Origin: Solibacillus sp040274725
Lineage (GTDB): Bacteria > Bacillota > Bacilli > Bacillales_A > Planococcaceae
DNA length: 64,000 bases
Reading direction: 5' to 3'
Assembly: GCA_040274725.1 (NCBI GenBank)
Contig: JBEMAQ010000020.1
Location: 1-64,000 of the forward strand
A model generated the notes under the pieces. It had not been told where the DNA came from and did no database searches. It saw only the letters and a list, made by a program, of their open reading frames with translations. The translations under genes and the position numbers were made by a program. Numbering within the stretch: position 1 is the first letter of the stretch; each line of letters begins with the position of its first letter. Below, piece by piece: positions 52,465-60,967 of the stretch.

Positions 52465-53127
52465 TTAAACCTCGTTTACTCTTTGTCGACGAATCCACTG
52501 GGTCGCAATCCATTTCTCACCTTTAATCACGGGTGCTCCACCATGCAATGTTAATTCATTTAACGCGGGATCATTATAAAAATATTCAAAGTAAACGGCC
52601 ATCCCTTTTTTCGGGAACACTGAAAGATTTAGCTTCGGAAAGTACGTTTCACCGCCTTCTTCCACATCGTTTAAGTACAGGACAACCGTCGCGATGCGGT
52701 TATTGCTTGTGGCTTTACTCGTTGCCGCGAAATAATCGAAATGTGCCTTGTATTCTTGTCCAGGGAGGTAATTCAAAATATGTAATCCTTCACCGTGCGC
52801 GTGTGGGATGCCTGTTAGCTCGGCAATGCGTTTTTCTACACGCATTACAACCTCGTGATCACTCGTATGTAAAAATGCGCCGCTACTTGTGCGTTGTTCA
52901 CTTTCTTCGCGTGTACTGCCAATTTTAGAGCGTTCAAGACGTTGCTTTGATACTTGAATTAGTGCATCACATTCGGCCTCGTCGAGTACAGAGCCTAAAA
53001 TGATAACAAGTGGCTCATCAAATTTTGCGAGAATGTCGATTTCCCTATCTGATGTGTTAATTTTATTGCCACAGAAATTAAAAATCGTGGATTCTTTTTC
53101 AATTTTTTCTGGAACTAAAGCGGACAT
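52465..53127 (-). CDS. 2-oxoglutarate/Fe(II) dioxygenase, prolyl-4-hydroxylase type
   Basis: 220 residues with a single P4Hc domain (about 40-215). Iron ligands: His and Asp in YKAHFDYFAA (near 125-127) and the distal His in LTLHGGAPVIKGEKW, which also carries the 2-oxoglutarate-binding Lys. ISxERSKIG-like and GEGLHILNY segments are family-typical. Bacillus members hydroxylate proline in collagen-like or ribosomal-factor substrates; no such substrate gene is nearby. AAGGAGG precedes ATG 53127. Confidence 0.9.
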   Translation of the reverse strand: MSALVPEKIEKESTIFNFCGNKINTSDREIDILAKFDEPLVIILGSVLDEAECDALIQVSKQRLERSKIGSTREESEQRTSSGAFLHTSDHEVVMRVEKRIAELTGIPHAHGEGLHILNYLPGQEYKAHFDYFAATSKATSNNRIATVVLYLNDVEEGGETYFPKLNLSVFPKKGMAVYFEYFYNDPALNELTLHGGAPVIKGEKWIATQWIRRQRVNEV

Positions 53128-53252
53128 AAAAAACCTCCTTAATGTGGATATGTTTATTATTTCTCTATAAAGTTATGTATTTCCTTTATTTTTTCGTAAA
53201 AAATATAATTTTCTTTTTATTTCAGGGAACGGAAATGACGTCATAAAATATA

Positions 53253-53296
53253 ACGCGAGCCTGCTGACTGTGTTCCGAATCAGCAGGCTTGCGCGA
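53253..53296 (-). terminator. Terminator of the SH3 gene
   Basis: CGCGCAAGCCTGCTGA pairs with TCAGCAGGCTCGCG around a 12-base loop, followed by TTATATTTTATG. Confidence 0.75.
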
Positions 53297-54241
53297 TTAC
53301 TTGATCGACACGAGCTCATTCGTCGTGCCATCTGTGTACTCAATTTTAATCAGGCCGATTCCTTTCGCCACATAATAGCGGATATCGTCCGGCTGCTTGA
53401 AGATGACGACATTTTTGAAGGTCCCAGCCTTTACAGTTACCGTTGCTGTTGTGCTTTCAATCGTGATTTTTGGATTACTAATGCCGTATTCATTTGGTCC
53501 AATATACGGAACGACAGCACCTTCTACGAGCGGATAATAGAGATTGAAAATAATCCAGTGACCATCCTGGATGCCAAATGAAAAGCCGCCACTATCCTCT
53601 AAAAAATAATAGCCGTTATAGCCGCCGTTATTATACGTGACGGAGAGCGTCTTATTGTTGATCACGATATCTTTTTGGATAGTATACGTTGTTTGCCCGC
53701 TGCTCAAAAATTCACTCGCATACGTGAGCTTTAAGCCAGTTTTCGGCAAGAGTCCACCTGTTACATTTGTTGATGGTTTTTTGTCTGTTAAAGCGCTTGT
53801 ATAAACAAAGCCCTTTTGCTTGTTGTAGTGAATGTATGACCAGCCGTCAGCCGAATAGTAGACAAAGACAGCGGAGCGATTTGGGATGGTGGTCATTTTT
53901 GTGGCGCTAGCACTAGGCTTTTCCCGTAAAAAAATATCATTCTTTGCTTGAATATACTTTGTCGTTGTCGTTGGTTTTTTTGAAGTGAGCTTAGCGGTTT
54001 GGATATAGCCTTTGTACTTTTCGAACTGAACGTGGGACCAGTCATTTGATGAGGAAAGTACAGTAATAGCAGAGAATTTTTTGATTGTTGCTATTACTTT
54101 TGCGTCTTTCTTTGCAGCATCAACTAAGAGGGCATCTTCTTTTACATACTGCGTAATGGATGCTGCAGTCGCTACGCTTGGAGTTGAAAATACGGTAAAC
54201 GACATGAAAAGAATGAACGCTATAAAAGCCTGTTTAAATAT
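53297..54241 (-). CDS. Exported bacterial-SH3 protein, apparent ATA start
   Basis: 314 residues if started at ATA 54241. Two SH3b repeats (about 40-95 and 105-155; LLVDAAKKDAKVI...WSHVQFEKYKGYI and LREKPSASATKM...WSYIHYNKQKGFV), then a 150-residue beta domain of unknown type. AAAGGAGG lies at 54252-54246, and the frame just after it reads (M)FKQAFIAFILFMSFTVFS, then TPSVATAAS: a complete signal peptide with a Lys at the start. The first standard start, ATG 54205, is 40 bases from the ribosome site and would cut the signal peptide in half. So ATA (or ATT 54244) is the likely start. Confidence 0.75.
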   Translation of the reverse strand: MFKQAFIAFILFMSFTVFSTPSVATAASITQYVKEDALLVDAAKKDAKVIATIKKFSAITVLSSSNDWSHVQFEKYKGYIQTAKLTSKKPTTTTKYIQAKNDIFLREKPSASATKMTTIPNRSAVFVYYSADGWSYIHYNKQKGFVYTSALTDKKPSTNVTGGLLPKTGLKLTYASEFLSSGQTTYTIQKDIVINNKTLSVTYNNGGYNGYYFLEDSGGFSFGIQDGHWIIFNLYYPLVEGAVVPYIGPNEYGISNPKITIESTTATVTVKAGTFKNVVIFKQPDDIRYYVAKGIGLIKIEYTDGTTNELVSIK

Positions 54242-54344
54242 AATTCCTCCTTTTCTAATGCTGTTAATATATATGTAGGTTTTTTAGTTATATGTTACCA
54301 CGTATGTCGATTCGATAATTTACATAAAAACTATCCGAAATATA

Positions 54345-54381
54345 CAAAAACCCTATTTACCGCGCGGGCAAATAGGGTTTG
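54345..54381 (-). terminator. Terminator of the DUF779 gene
   Basis: AAACCCTATTT pairs with AAATAGGGTTT; on the minus strand it is followed by TTGTATATTT. Confidence 0.85.
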
Positions 54382-54383
54382 TA

Positions 54384-54716
54384 TTAGTGTTCCTTCATCA
54401 CATGTGAGCGCATAATAAATGCATAGCCCTCTACGCTTTCAAGTGAAAAGGATGCACCATGACCGTCCATTACATCCACGACAATTTGCATATGCTTTAA
54501 ATACTCATACTGTACTTTATCAATGTAATAGGGCACACCGGCAATGTCGCCGATGAGCATATTTTGACTGCTTATATAATGTCCATCCGCTTGAAAACAC
54601 ATTGGCACTGTACCGTCACAGCAGCCAGCCGATTGTTGAAATAACAGATTGCCATGTTTCGCTTTTAGCATTTCCACGACTTCGATGGCTTTATCCGTTG
54701 CGATTAATTTTTCCAT
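54384..54716 (-). CDS. DUF779 protein, aldehyde dehydrogenase partner
   Basis: 110 residues matching DUF779 throughout (FQQSAGCCDGTVPMC, VPYYIDKVQYEY, VDVMDGHGASFSLES). The Cys pair and third Cys in the SAGCCDG...MC motif suggest a metal or redox site. The gene nearly always accompanies an ExaC/AcoD-type aldehyde dehydrogenase, as here, but its role is not established. AAGGAGG precedes ATG 54716. Confidence 0.9.
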   Translation of the reverse strand: MEKLIATDKAIEVVEMLKAKHGNLLFQQSAGCCDGTVPMCFQADGHYISSQNMLIGDIAGVPYYIDKVQYEYLKHMQIVVDVMDGHGASFSLESVEGYAFIMRSHVMKEH

Positions 54717-54732
54717 GCCTGCCTCCTTAGAA

Positions 54733-54768
54733 AAAATCCCCGCCTAATCACGTGTTAGGCAGGGGAGT
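54733..54768 (-). terminator. Intrinsic terminator between ALDH and DUF779 genes
   Basis: On the minus strand TCCCCTGCCTAA pairs with TTAGGCGGGGA and is followed by six T, directly before the DUF779 ribosome site. It would lower DUF779 expression relative to the dehydrogenase. Confidence 0.8.
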
Positions 54769-54841
54769 TGTGTTTCTTTTTGTTTGGCTTTCGTCTCGAG
54801 CTTCAAGTCCAGATTTCAGCGCTAGCTTCAATCATTTCTTT

Positions 54842-56362
54842 TTAGAAGAAGCCCATTGCTTTCGGGTTGTATGAAGTTAGCATACATTTTGTTTGTTGGT
54901 AGTGTTCTAACATCATTAAGTGGTTCTCACGACCGATACCTGATTGCTTGTAACCGCCGAATGCAGCGTGAGCAGGGTATTGGTGGTATGTGTTTGTCCA
55001 AACGCGACCCGCTTGGATGCCGCGAACTGCGCGGTATGCTGTATCCATGTTACGAGACCATACACCCGCACCAAGACCGAATTCTGAATCATTGGCAATT
55101 TCCATTGCTTCTTCAAACGTTTTGAATGTTGTTACCGATAATACTGGACCAAAGATTTCTTCTTGGAAGATACGCATGTTGTTTGTACCTTTGAATACTG
55201 TAGGTGCTACGTAGTAACCACCTTCAAGTTCGCCCTCAAGAACGTTTTGGTGCCCGCCGATTAATAGCTCAGCGCCTTCTTCTTGGCCGATTGTCATGTA
55301 AGACATGATTTTTTCTAATTGTTGCTGTGAAGCTTGTGCACCCATCATTGTTTCAGTATCTAGTGGGTTACCGATTTTGATTGCTTTAATGCGCTCAAGT
55401 GCACGTTTCATGAACTCTTCGTAAATGTCTTCGTGAATTAATGCACGAGAAGGACATGTACAAATTTCACCTGAGTTTAGTGCGAATAATACTAAACCTT
55501 CGATGGCTTTATCTAAATAGTCATCATCGTGATCCATAACGTCTGGGAAGAATACGTTTGGTGATTTACCACCAAGCTCTAACGTTACAGGGATAATGTT
55601 TTCTGTTGCATATTGCATAATTAAGCGACCTACGCCAGTTGAACCAGTGAATGCCACTTTGTTAATACGTGGGTTTGTTGCAAGTGGTTTACCAGTTTCT
55701 ACACCAAAGCCGTTTACGACGTTGAATACGCCTTTTGGTAATAAATCTTGGATCAGTTCGATTAATACCATCATTGAAGCAGGTGTTTGCTCAGCAGGCT
55801 TCATTACGATGACGTTACCAGCAGCTAGTGCAGGCGCGATTTTCCAAGCACCCATTAAAAGTGGGAAGTTCCAAGGAATAATTTGACCGACAACCCCGAT
55901 TGGCTCGTGGAAATGGTAAGCAACTGTATTTTCATCGATTTCAGAAATGCCGCCTTGTTGTGCACGAATCGCACCAGCGAAATAACGGAAGTGATCTGCT
56001 ACTAATGGAATATCTGCGTTTAATGTTTCACGTACGGCTTTACCGTTGTCCCACGTTTCAGCAACCGCGATCATTTCTAAGTTTGCTTCAATACGGTCAG
56101 CGATTTTGTTTAAAATATTTGCACGGTAAGCAACAGATGTACGTGCCCAAGCGTCTTTTGCTGCGTGTGCTGCATCAAGTGCTAGCTCGATATCTTCTTC
56201 TGTAGAACGTGCTACAGATGTGAATACTTTACCTGTTACTGGAGATTTCACTTCTAAATATTGACCTTTTACTGGGGCAACCCATTCGCCACCAATAAAG
56301 TTTTCATAGCGCTCTTTAAAGTTTACTAGTGCGCCTTCTGTATTAGGATTTGCATAAATCAT
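54842..56362 (-). CDS. Aldehyde dehydrogenase, ExaC/AcoD type
   Basis: 506 residues, full-length ALDH. NAD-binding FTGSTGVG, general base in LELGGKSPNV and the nucleophile Cys in NSGEICTCPSR (near 304); the CTCPSR variant marks the ExaC/AcoD group that oxidises acetaldehyde and related aldehydes. The C-terminal PAHAAFGGYKQSGIGREN is intact. It is followed by DUF779, its usual partner. The 670-base region upstream shows no -24/-12 box that I can find, although some relatives depend on sigma-54. Confidence 0.93.
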   Translation of the reverse strand: MIYANPNTEGALVNFKERYENFIGGEWVAPVKGQYLEVKSPVTGKVFTSVARSTEEDIELALDAAHAAKDAWARTSVAYRANILNKIADRIEANLEMIAVAETWDNGKAVRETLNADIPLVADHFRYFAGAIRAQQGGISEIDENTVAYHFHEPIGVVGQIIPWNFPLLMGAWKIAPALAAGNVIVMKPAEQTPASMMVLIELIQDLLPKGVFNVVNGFGVETGKPLATNPRINKVAFTGSTGVGRLIMQYATENIIPVTLELGGKSPNVFFPDVMDHDDDYLDKAIEGLVLFALNSGEICTCPSRALIHEDIYEEFMKRALERIKAIKIGNPLDTETMMGAQASQQQLEKIMSYMTIGQEEGAELLIGGHQNVLEGELEGGYYVAPTVFKGTNNMRIFQEEIFGPVLSVTTFKTFEEAMEIANDSEFGLGAGVWSRNMDTAYRAVRGIQAGRVWTNTYHQYPAHAAFGGYKQSGIGRENHLMMLEHYQQTKCMLTSYNPKAMGFF

Positions 56363-57032
56363 ATGTTTAGTCTCCTATTCTTTTGCTCAATGTTATTTAA
56401 AAGTTAGATTAACTTTATACGAGGATTATGCAATGTATTTGAAAATATTACAAACGAAAAGTATTTATTTATTTTTTTTGAATAGTATTCTAATAGGCTT
56501 AAATGAATAATGAATTTAATATCGTTGTATTAATACAATTAAGTTTTAAAAATAAATGGGCATTGAAATGTTATTTGTAGATACTTTTTAGTAGTGCGTT
56601 TCTGTTGTATAATAAAAAATCATTAGCAGTTTATACGAATATATATTTGTTTTTTTGCATAAAAATTTTTTTGATTTTCCTAGAGAAACGAGTGGGAAAT
56701 GCTTGTATCTGATTGTCCTCTTGTCCTAAAAATGAGCTGGGTAATACATAGAGTTTAATGGTTTTTGAATTTTCGAACAATTTCATTTTAGAGAGGTGAG
56801 CTATGATAAAGTAGACTTAGATAAATGAATACGTCTCGATATAAATGTGTCAAATGACGTTGTATATGCAGGAAGATTGGCTAAGCTGGCGGATTAGATG
56901 TAGGCAGTCCATATTTTTGTTAGGATAATACTGTAGAAAACATGTACGAGTAAAAGCGTACAAAAAAATATGCGCGGCGTTAAAAATATGTAGAAATTTG
57001 AGTATACTAAAGTGGAACAGGAGGAAGAGTAG
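56363..57032 (+). other. 670-base AT-rich spacer between aldH and dfrA
   Basis: This divergent spacer has no frame with a ribosome site and no strong hairpin. It must hold the ALDH promoter (minus strand) and the dfrA promoter. An AT tract at 56455-56480 and TTGTATAATAAAAAA near 56605 are the only promoter-like signals noted. Confidence 0.4.
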
Positions 57033-57503
57033 ATGATTTCATTAATTGTTGCACATGATAAAAATCGTGTCATCGGCTATGAAAATGACATGCCGTGGCA
57101 TTTGCCGGGGGATTTGCAGTACTTTAAAGAAATGACGATGGGCAAGCCAATTTTGATGGGGCGTAAAACGTTTGAGTCCATTGGTCGCCCGCTACCAGGC
57201 CGTCGTAATATTGTCATTACGCGAAATGATGCATACGATGCGGAAGGTATTGAAACCGCGCCGAGCTTAGAGGCGGCACTAGCGCTAGTGCGCGACGCCG
57301 AAGAGATAATGGTCATTGGCGGGGAACAAATTTTCACGCAGGCATTGCCACTTGCGGAGAAGCTATATATTACACTCATTGATCATGAATTTGTCGGCGA
57401 TACATATTTTCCTGCCTACGACGGCTGGGAGCTGACGAAAAAGGGTGAGCCAAACATGGCGCCAGAAGGCTACACATTTACGTATTGTATGTTTCAGAAA
57501 TAA
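57033..57503 (+). CDS. dfrA: Dihydrofolate reductase
   Basis: 156 residues, GGAGGAAG site. MISLIVAHDKNRVIGYENDM, the PWHLPGDL substrate segment, Asp/Glu position in DLQYFKEMT, GRKTFESIGRPLPGRRN (NADPH loop) and VIGGEQIF are all standard. Reduces dihydrofolate to tetrahydrofolate, needed after thymidylate synthase. Chromosomal housekeeping type. A bidirectional terminator follows. Confidence 0.96.
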   Translation: MISLIVAHDKNRVIGYENDMPWHLPGDLQYFKEMTMGKPILMGRKTFESIGRPLPGRRNIVITRNDAYDAEGIETAPSLEAALALVRDAEEIMVIGGEQIFTQALPLAEKLYITLIDHEFVGDTYFPAYDGWELTKKGEPNMAPEGYTFTYCMFQK

Positions 57504-57537
57504 TAAAAGGGCTGCGCAGATGCGCGGCCCTTTTCGT
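57503..57537. terminator. Bidirectional terminator after dfrA
   Basis: AAAAGGGCTGCGC pairs with GCGCGGCCCTTTT with a four-base loop. It serves dfrA and the convergent gene. Confidence 0.9.
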
Positions 57538-58110
57538 TTAAAGAATTGTTTTCTGTTGTGATAATAAATACTGCGTGTAGGCAGAAGAGGATTGTAGCTG
57601 CCCCATTAAATTGTTTTTCAGTGCCTGCTCGCTCTGTTTGTCGGTTAAATATTTTTCAACTGTCGCGATGTTTTGCTTCATTTGCTCAAGGCGCTGCGCT
57701 GTGGCTGCATTTGGCGCGTCAAGTGCTTGCTCAAATTTTGTCATTTGCGCCGTTAGCTTGTCCTTCGCCGCGCTCATAATGTTTAGTTGCTGCGCCTGGA
57801 AGTGCGACTGTAAATGGTTTGAAAATGTGTCTGTTGTTGTTTTATCCGCTGATGTTGTCGAATTTAAATAGCTATAAATGGTGCTTGTGCTATCTGTTTG
57901 CCCGCCTAATAAGCCTTGCAGTGCGCTTGATGTACCGAAGCTTGACAGGTCGTGAAACAGTGAGTTTGATTTTTCCTTCTGTTTGTCACTGTTTGATGTA
58001 GCATTTAAAAAGTAGTCAGCAAAGTTTGTGCTGCTTGCTGATAATGAATTTGTAGATGCGCCTGGTCCAAGTAGGCTGTTCATTAATGAATTAATGTTTG
58101 AAATATCCAT
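57538..58110 (-). CDS. Hypothetical 190-aa Ser/Thr/Gln-rich protein
   Basis: ATG 58110 has GAGGAGG eight bases upstream. The first 100 residues are low-complexity, rich in Ser, Asn and Thr (MDISNINSLMNSLLGPGAST). The last 90 form amphipathic helices (AAKDKLTAQMTKFEQALDAP). No signal peptide or membrane helix. It could be a flagellar or secreted filament-associated protein by composition, but I recognise no family. Confidence 0.65.
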   Translation of the reverse strand: MDISNINSLMNSLLGPGASTNSLSASSTNFADYFLNATSNSDKQKEKSNSLFHDLSSFGTSSALQGLLGGQTDSTSTIYSYLNSTTSADKTTTDTFSNHLQSHFQAQQLNIMSAAKDKLTAQMTKFEQALDAPNAATAQRLEQMKQNIATVEKYLTDKQSEQALKNNLMGQLQSSSAYTQYLLSQQKTIL

Positions 58111-58212
58111 GAATTTCACCTCCTCATCTTATATCGGCAGGCCGAAACGTGTGCTAAAGTGAAATATTTGTTATACTCAAAAACGAAATTGAGAGGTAAG
58201 GAGTTTTTTAAA

Positions 58213-58788
58213 GTGAAATTAGTTAAACAAATGATGGTACCTGTTGTGGCGGCTGCGTTTTTAGTTGGTTGTAATGATACGTCCGTTGCGACAATTAACG
58301 GGGAGTCAATTACAGAGCATGAATTGCACGAAAAGCTTGTACAGCAGTACGGCGTGGAGACGCTTGATCAGCTTGTATCGAATAAAGTGATTGAGCTGGA
58401 GGCAGAAAAGCAAGGAGTTACGGCTTCTAAAGAGGCGATTGATGCCGAGTATGAGGCGTATATTGATATGTACGGGAGCGAGGAAGAGCTAGCCGAATAT
58501 TTAGCGACGTACAAAATGACGCCTGAGGATGTGCGTTACGATATCGAAATTTATTTATTAACGACAGCGTTAATGGAGAAGTATGTAGAGATTACAGAGG
58601 CAGATGTAGAGCAGTACTTTGAGGATAATAAAGCGAACTTTAAAGAGGGCGCGGCGTTATCAGATGTACGTGACGCGGTATACGATGCACTTTTAGAAGA
58701 ACGTGTGAATGAGCAATACGGAACGTGGATAGACGAGAAATATAAGGAATATGACATTATGACGACGTTTTTTGAGCAGTCAGAATAA
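58213..58788 (+). CDS. PrsA/SurA-N-like lipoprotein without PPIase domain
   Basis: 191 residues from GTG 58213 (GTAAGGAG upstream). Signal with lipobox AAFLVGC, then the parvulin-chaperone N-domain: VATINGESITEHELHEKLVQ, LDQLVSNKVIELEAEKQGV and the helical DVRYDIEIYLLTTALMEKYV, closing with the C-terminal helix of the chaperone. PrsA has a central proline-isomerase domain of about 90 residues; here it is missing (KEGAALSDVRDAVYDALLEE follows directly). So it is probably a pure chaperone at the outer membrane face. Confidence 0.85.
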   Translation: MKLVKQMMVPVVAAAFLVGCNDTSVATINGESITEHELHEKLVQQYGVETLDQLVSNKVIELEAEKQGVTASKEAIDAEYEAYIDMYGSEEELAEYLATYKMTPEDVRYDIEIYLLTTALMEKYVEITEADVEQYFEDNKANFKEGAALSDVRDAVYDALLEERVNEQYGTWIDEKYKEYDIMTTFFEQSE

Positions 58789-58857
58789 CGAAAAAATCAT
58801 GTTCAACGGTGTCGAATAGGTATATATTGGTATCATAATGACAAAAGGGGGAACATT

Positions 58858-59910
58858 ATGCATACATATAAAATTGCCGTGATTCCAGGAGATGGTATTG
58901 GGAAAGAGGTTGTACCTGCTGCGATAGAGGTACTCGATCAAGTTGCCGCGCTTGACGGTTCGTTTCGTTTTGAGTGGACAGCGTTTCCGTGGGGCTGTGA
59001 CTATTATTTAGAGCACGGCGAGATGATGCCTGGCGACGGGATTGAAACATTGAAGCAATATGACCAAATTTTCCTTGGCGCGGTCGGCATGCCAGAGCTT
59101 GTACCGGATCATGTGTCGCTTTGGGGCTTGCTCATTAAAATTCGCCGCGAGATGCAGCAGTCGATTAATGTAAGACCTGCCAAGCTACTTCGGGGCTTAG
59201 AGTCACCGCTGAAAAATCCGAATAACTTTGATATTACCGTTGTGCGAGAAAACTCAGAAGGGGAGTATTCCGAAAGTGGCGGCCGTTTAGGACAGGGTGC
59301 AGACGAGGTGGCGATTCAAAATGCGGTGTTCACACGCAAAGCAACGGAGCGTGCGATGCGTTATGCGTTTGAGCTCGCAAAGACTTCGCGCGGACATGTG
59401 ACAAGTGCAACAAAATCAAACGGCCTCACGTATTCCATGCCGTTTTGGGATGAAGTATTTGCTGAGGTAAAGGTCGATTATCCGGACATTGATACAGCAG
59501 TCAATCATATTGATGCACTTGCGGCGTTTTTCGTGATGAAGCCGCACACATTTGATGTCATTGTTGCGTCGAATTTATTCGGTGATATTTTAACAGACCT
59601 TGGGGGTGCGATTATGGGCAGTATCGGCATTGCACCGGCTGCGAACTTAAATACCCTTCGCGAATTCCCGTCAATGTTTGAGCCTGTCCACGGTTCAGCA
59701 CCTGATATTGCAGGTAAGGGTATCGCCAACCCAATTGGGCAAATTTGGACGGGCAAAATGATGCTCGACTTTTTAGGTCACGAAAAAGCGGGTGAGCGTG
59801 TGATGCAAGCCATTGAAGAAACACTTGCGGCAGGCATTAAAACAGGTGATCTTGGTGGGACGTCGACATTACGAGAAGTAACAGATTCTATTTTGGGTAA
59901 ACTTTTGTAG
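58858..59910 (+). CDS. Tartrate/isopropylmalate-type dehydrogenase (YcsA-like)
   Basis: 350 residues with the beta-decarboxylating dehydrogenase pattern: IPGDGIGKEVVPAA, substrate Arg set (KIRREMQQSINVRPAKLL), NSEGEYSESGGR, and the metal and NAD segment DILTDLGGAIMGSIGIAPAANL plus EPVHGSAPDIAGKGIANPIG. The ENSEGEYSE and YYLEHGEMMP features put it with tartrate dehydrogenase/D-malate dehydrogenase (TtuC, YcsA) and not LeuB; exact substrate unsure. GGGGG precedes ATG 58858. Confidence 0.88.
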   Translation: MHTYKIAVIPGDGIGKEVVPAAIEVLDQVAALDGSFRFEWTAFPWGCDYYLEHGEMMPGDGIETLKQYDQIFLGAVGMPELVPDHVSLWGLLIKIRREMQQSINVRPAKLLRGLESPLKNPNNFDITVVRENSEGEYSESGGRLGQGADEVAIQNAVFTRKATERAMRYAFELAKTSRGHVTSATKSNGLTYSMPFWDEVFAEVKVDYPDIDTAVNHIDALAAFFVMKPHTFDVIVASNLFGDILTDLGGAIMGSIGIAPAANLNTLREFPSMFEPVHGSAPDIAGKGIANPIGQIWTGKMMLDFLGHEKAGERVMQAIEETLAAGIKTGDLGGTSTLREVTDSILGKLL

Positions 59911-59927
59911 AATAATGTTAGATGGAA

Positions 59928-59967
59928 GTATGCGACAAGTCAAACGTTGATTTGTCGCATATTTTTG
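59928..59967 (+). terminator. Intrinsic terminator of the dehydrogenase gene
   Basis: TATGCGACAA pairs with TTTGTCGCATA, then TTTTTGC. Confidence 0.88.
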
Positions 59968-60080
59968 CTTTAGCTAGTAAAAGAAAACGTCAACATTCGT
60001 ATAAAATGACAAATGTCATCTTGGTTAACGAAAACGCTTTATTTATAATAGAGTGAAGAAAGATAAAGGATGTGTCTAGT

Positions 60081-60923
60081 TTGGGCAAAATTCATATTGT
60101 AACAGATTCAACATGTGATTTAACGAAAGAAGAGATTGAACAGCATAATATTCATGTTGTGCCACTAACAATTCAAATTGACGGGAAATTGTATACAGAT
60201 GGTGTCGATGTAACACCAGAATCATTTATTCAGCTTATGCGCGAAGCAAAGGATTTACCAAAAAGCTCGCAACCAGCACCAGGGAAGTTCAAAGAAATAT
60301 ACGATGAGTTAGGAAAAAACGGCGACCGTGTCATTTCAATTCATATGACAGGTAGCATGAGCGGAACAGCGCAATCAGCGATGCAAGCGGCTCAGCTGAC
60401 AAATTCGGATGTCACAGTGGTGGATTCACGTTACATTGTGTGGGCACTTGCCTTCCAATTACGCGAGGCGATTCGACTGCGCGACGCGGGTGCGACAGTA
60501 GAAGAAATCGTGGCACGTTTAGACGAGGTACGTGCGAATACGCGTCTGTTCGTTGTACTCGATACACTGGAGAATATGGTAAAGGGTGGCCGGATCGGTA
60601 AAGGGAAATCGGTTGTTAGCTCGCTACTAAATATTAAGCCGATTGGTCATTTAGATATCGGTGAAGTAACGATTTGTGCAAAGCCGCGTAGCTATAAGCA
60701 AGTGGTAAAGTTCCTGTATAACTCATTTGTTGAGGATACAAAGGGCAAAACAGTCAAAGCAATTGGCATTTCACATGCAAACAGCCTACAAACGCTGGGC
60801 AATCCATTAATGGAACAACTTGTTGATCTTGGTCATACAAATATTGATGTCGCCTATACATCACCAATTATTAGTACGCACACAGGTGAAGGTGCGATTG
60901 GTTTTATGTATTTTGCAGAGTAA
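60081..60923 (+). CDS. DegV-family protein, second copy
   Basis: 280 residues from TTG 60081 (AAAGGA ten bases upstream; the GTG at 60072 is too near that site). IHIVTDSTCDLTKEEI opening, fatty-acid loop SIHMTGSMSGTAQSAMQAA and the STHTGEGAIGF end are DegV/FakB hallmarks. Presents a fatty acid to a FakA-like kinase. It is more canonical than the DegV at 5.2 kb, from which it differs widely, so the two probably prefer different fatty acids. Confidence 0.9.
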   Translation: MGKIHIVTDSTCDLTKEEIEQHNIHVVPLTIQIDGKLYTDGVDVTPESFIQLMREAKDLPKSSQPAPGKFKEIYDELGKNGDRVISIHMTGSMSGTAQSAMQAAQLTNSDVTVVDSRYIVWALAFQLREAIRLRDAGATVEEIVARLDEVRANTRLFVVLDTLENMVKGGRIGKGKSVVSSLLNIKPIGHLDIGEVTICAKPRSYKQVVKFLYNSFVEDTKGKTVKAIGISHANSLQTLGNPLMEQLVDLGHTNIDVAYTSPIISTHTGEGAIGFMYFAE

Positions 60924-60967
60924 GAAAATGGACCTCGTCACGTCATATGTGAGGAGGTCCATTTTTT
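60924..60967. terminator. Bidirectional terminator between convergent genes
   Basis: AAAATGGACCTCGTCAC pairs with TGAGGAGGTCCATTTT and is flanked by TTTATTTTAC and, on the minus strand, CTTACTC. Confidence 0.88.
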
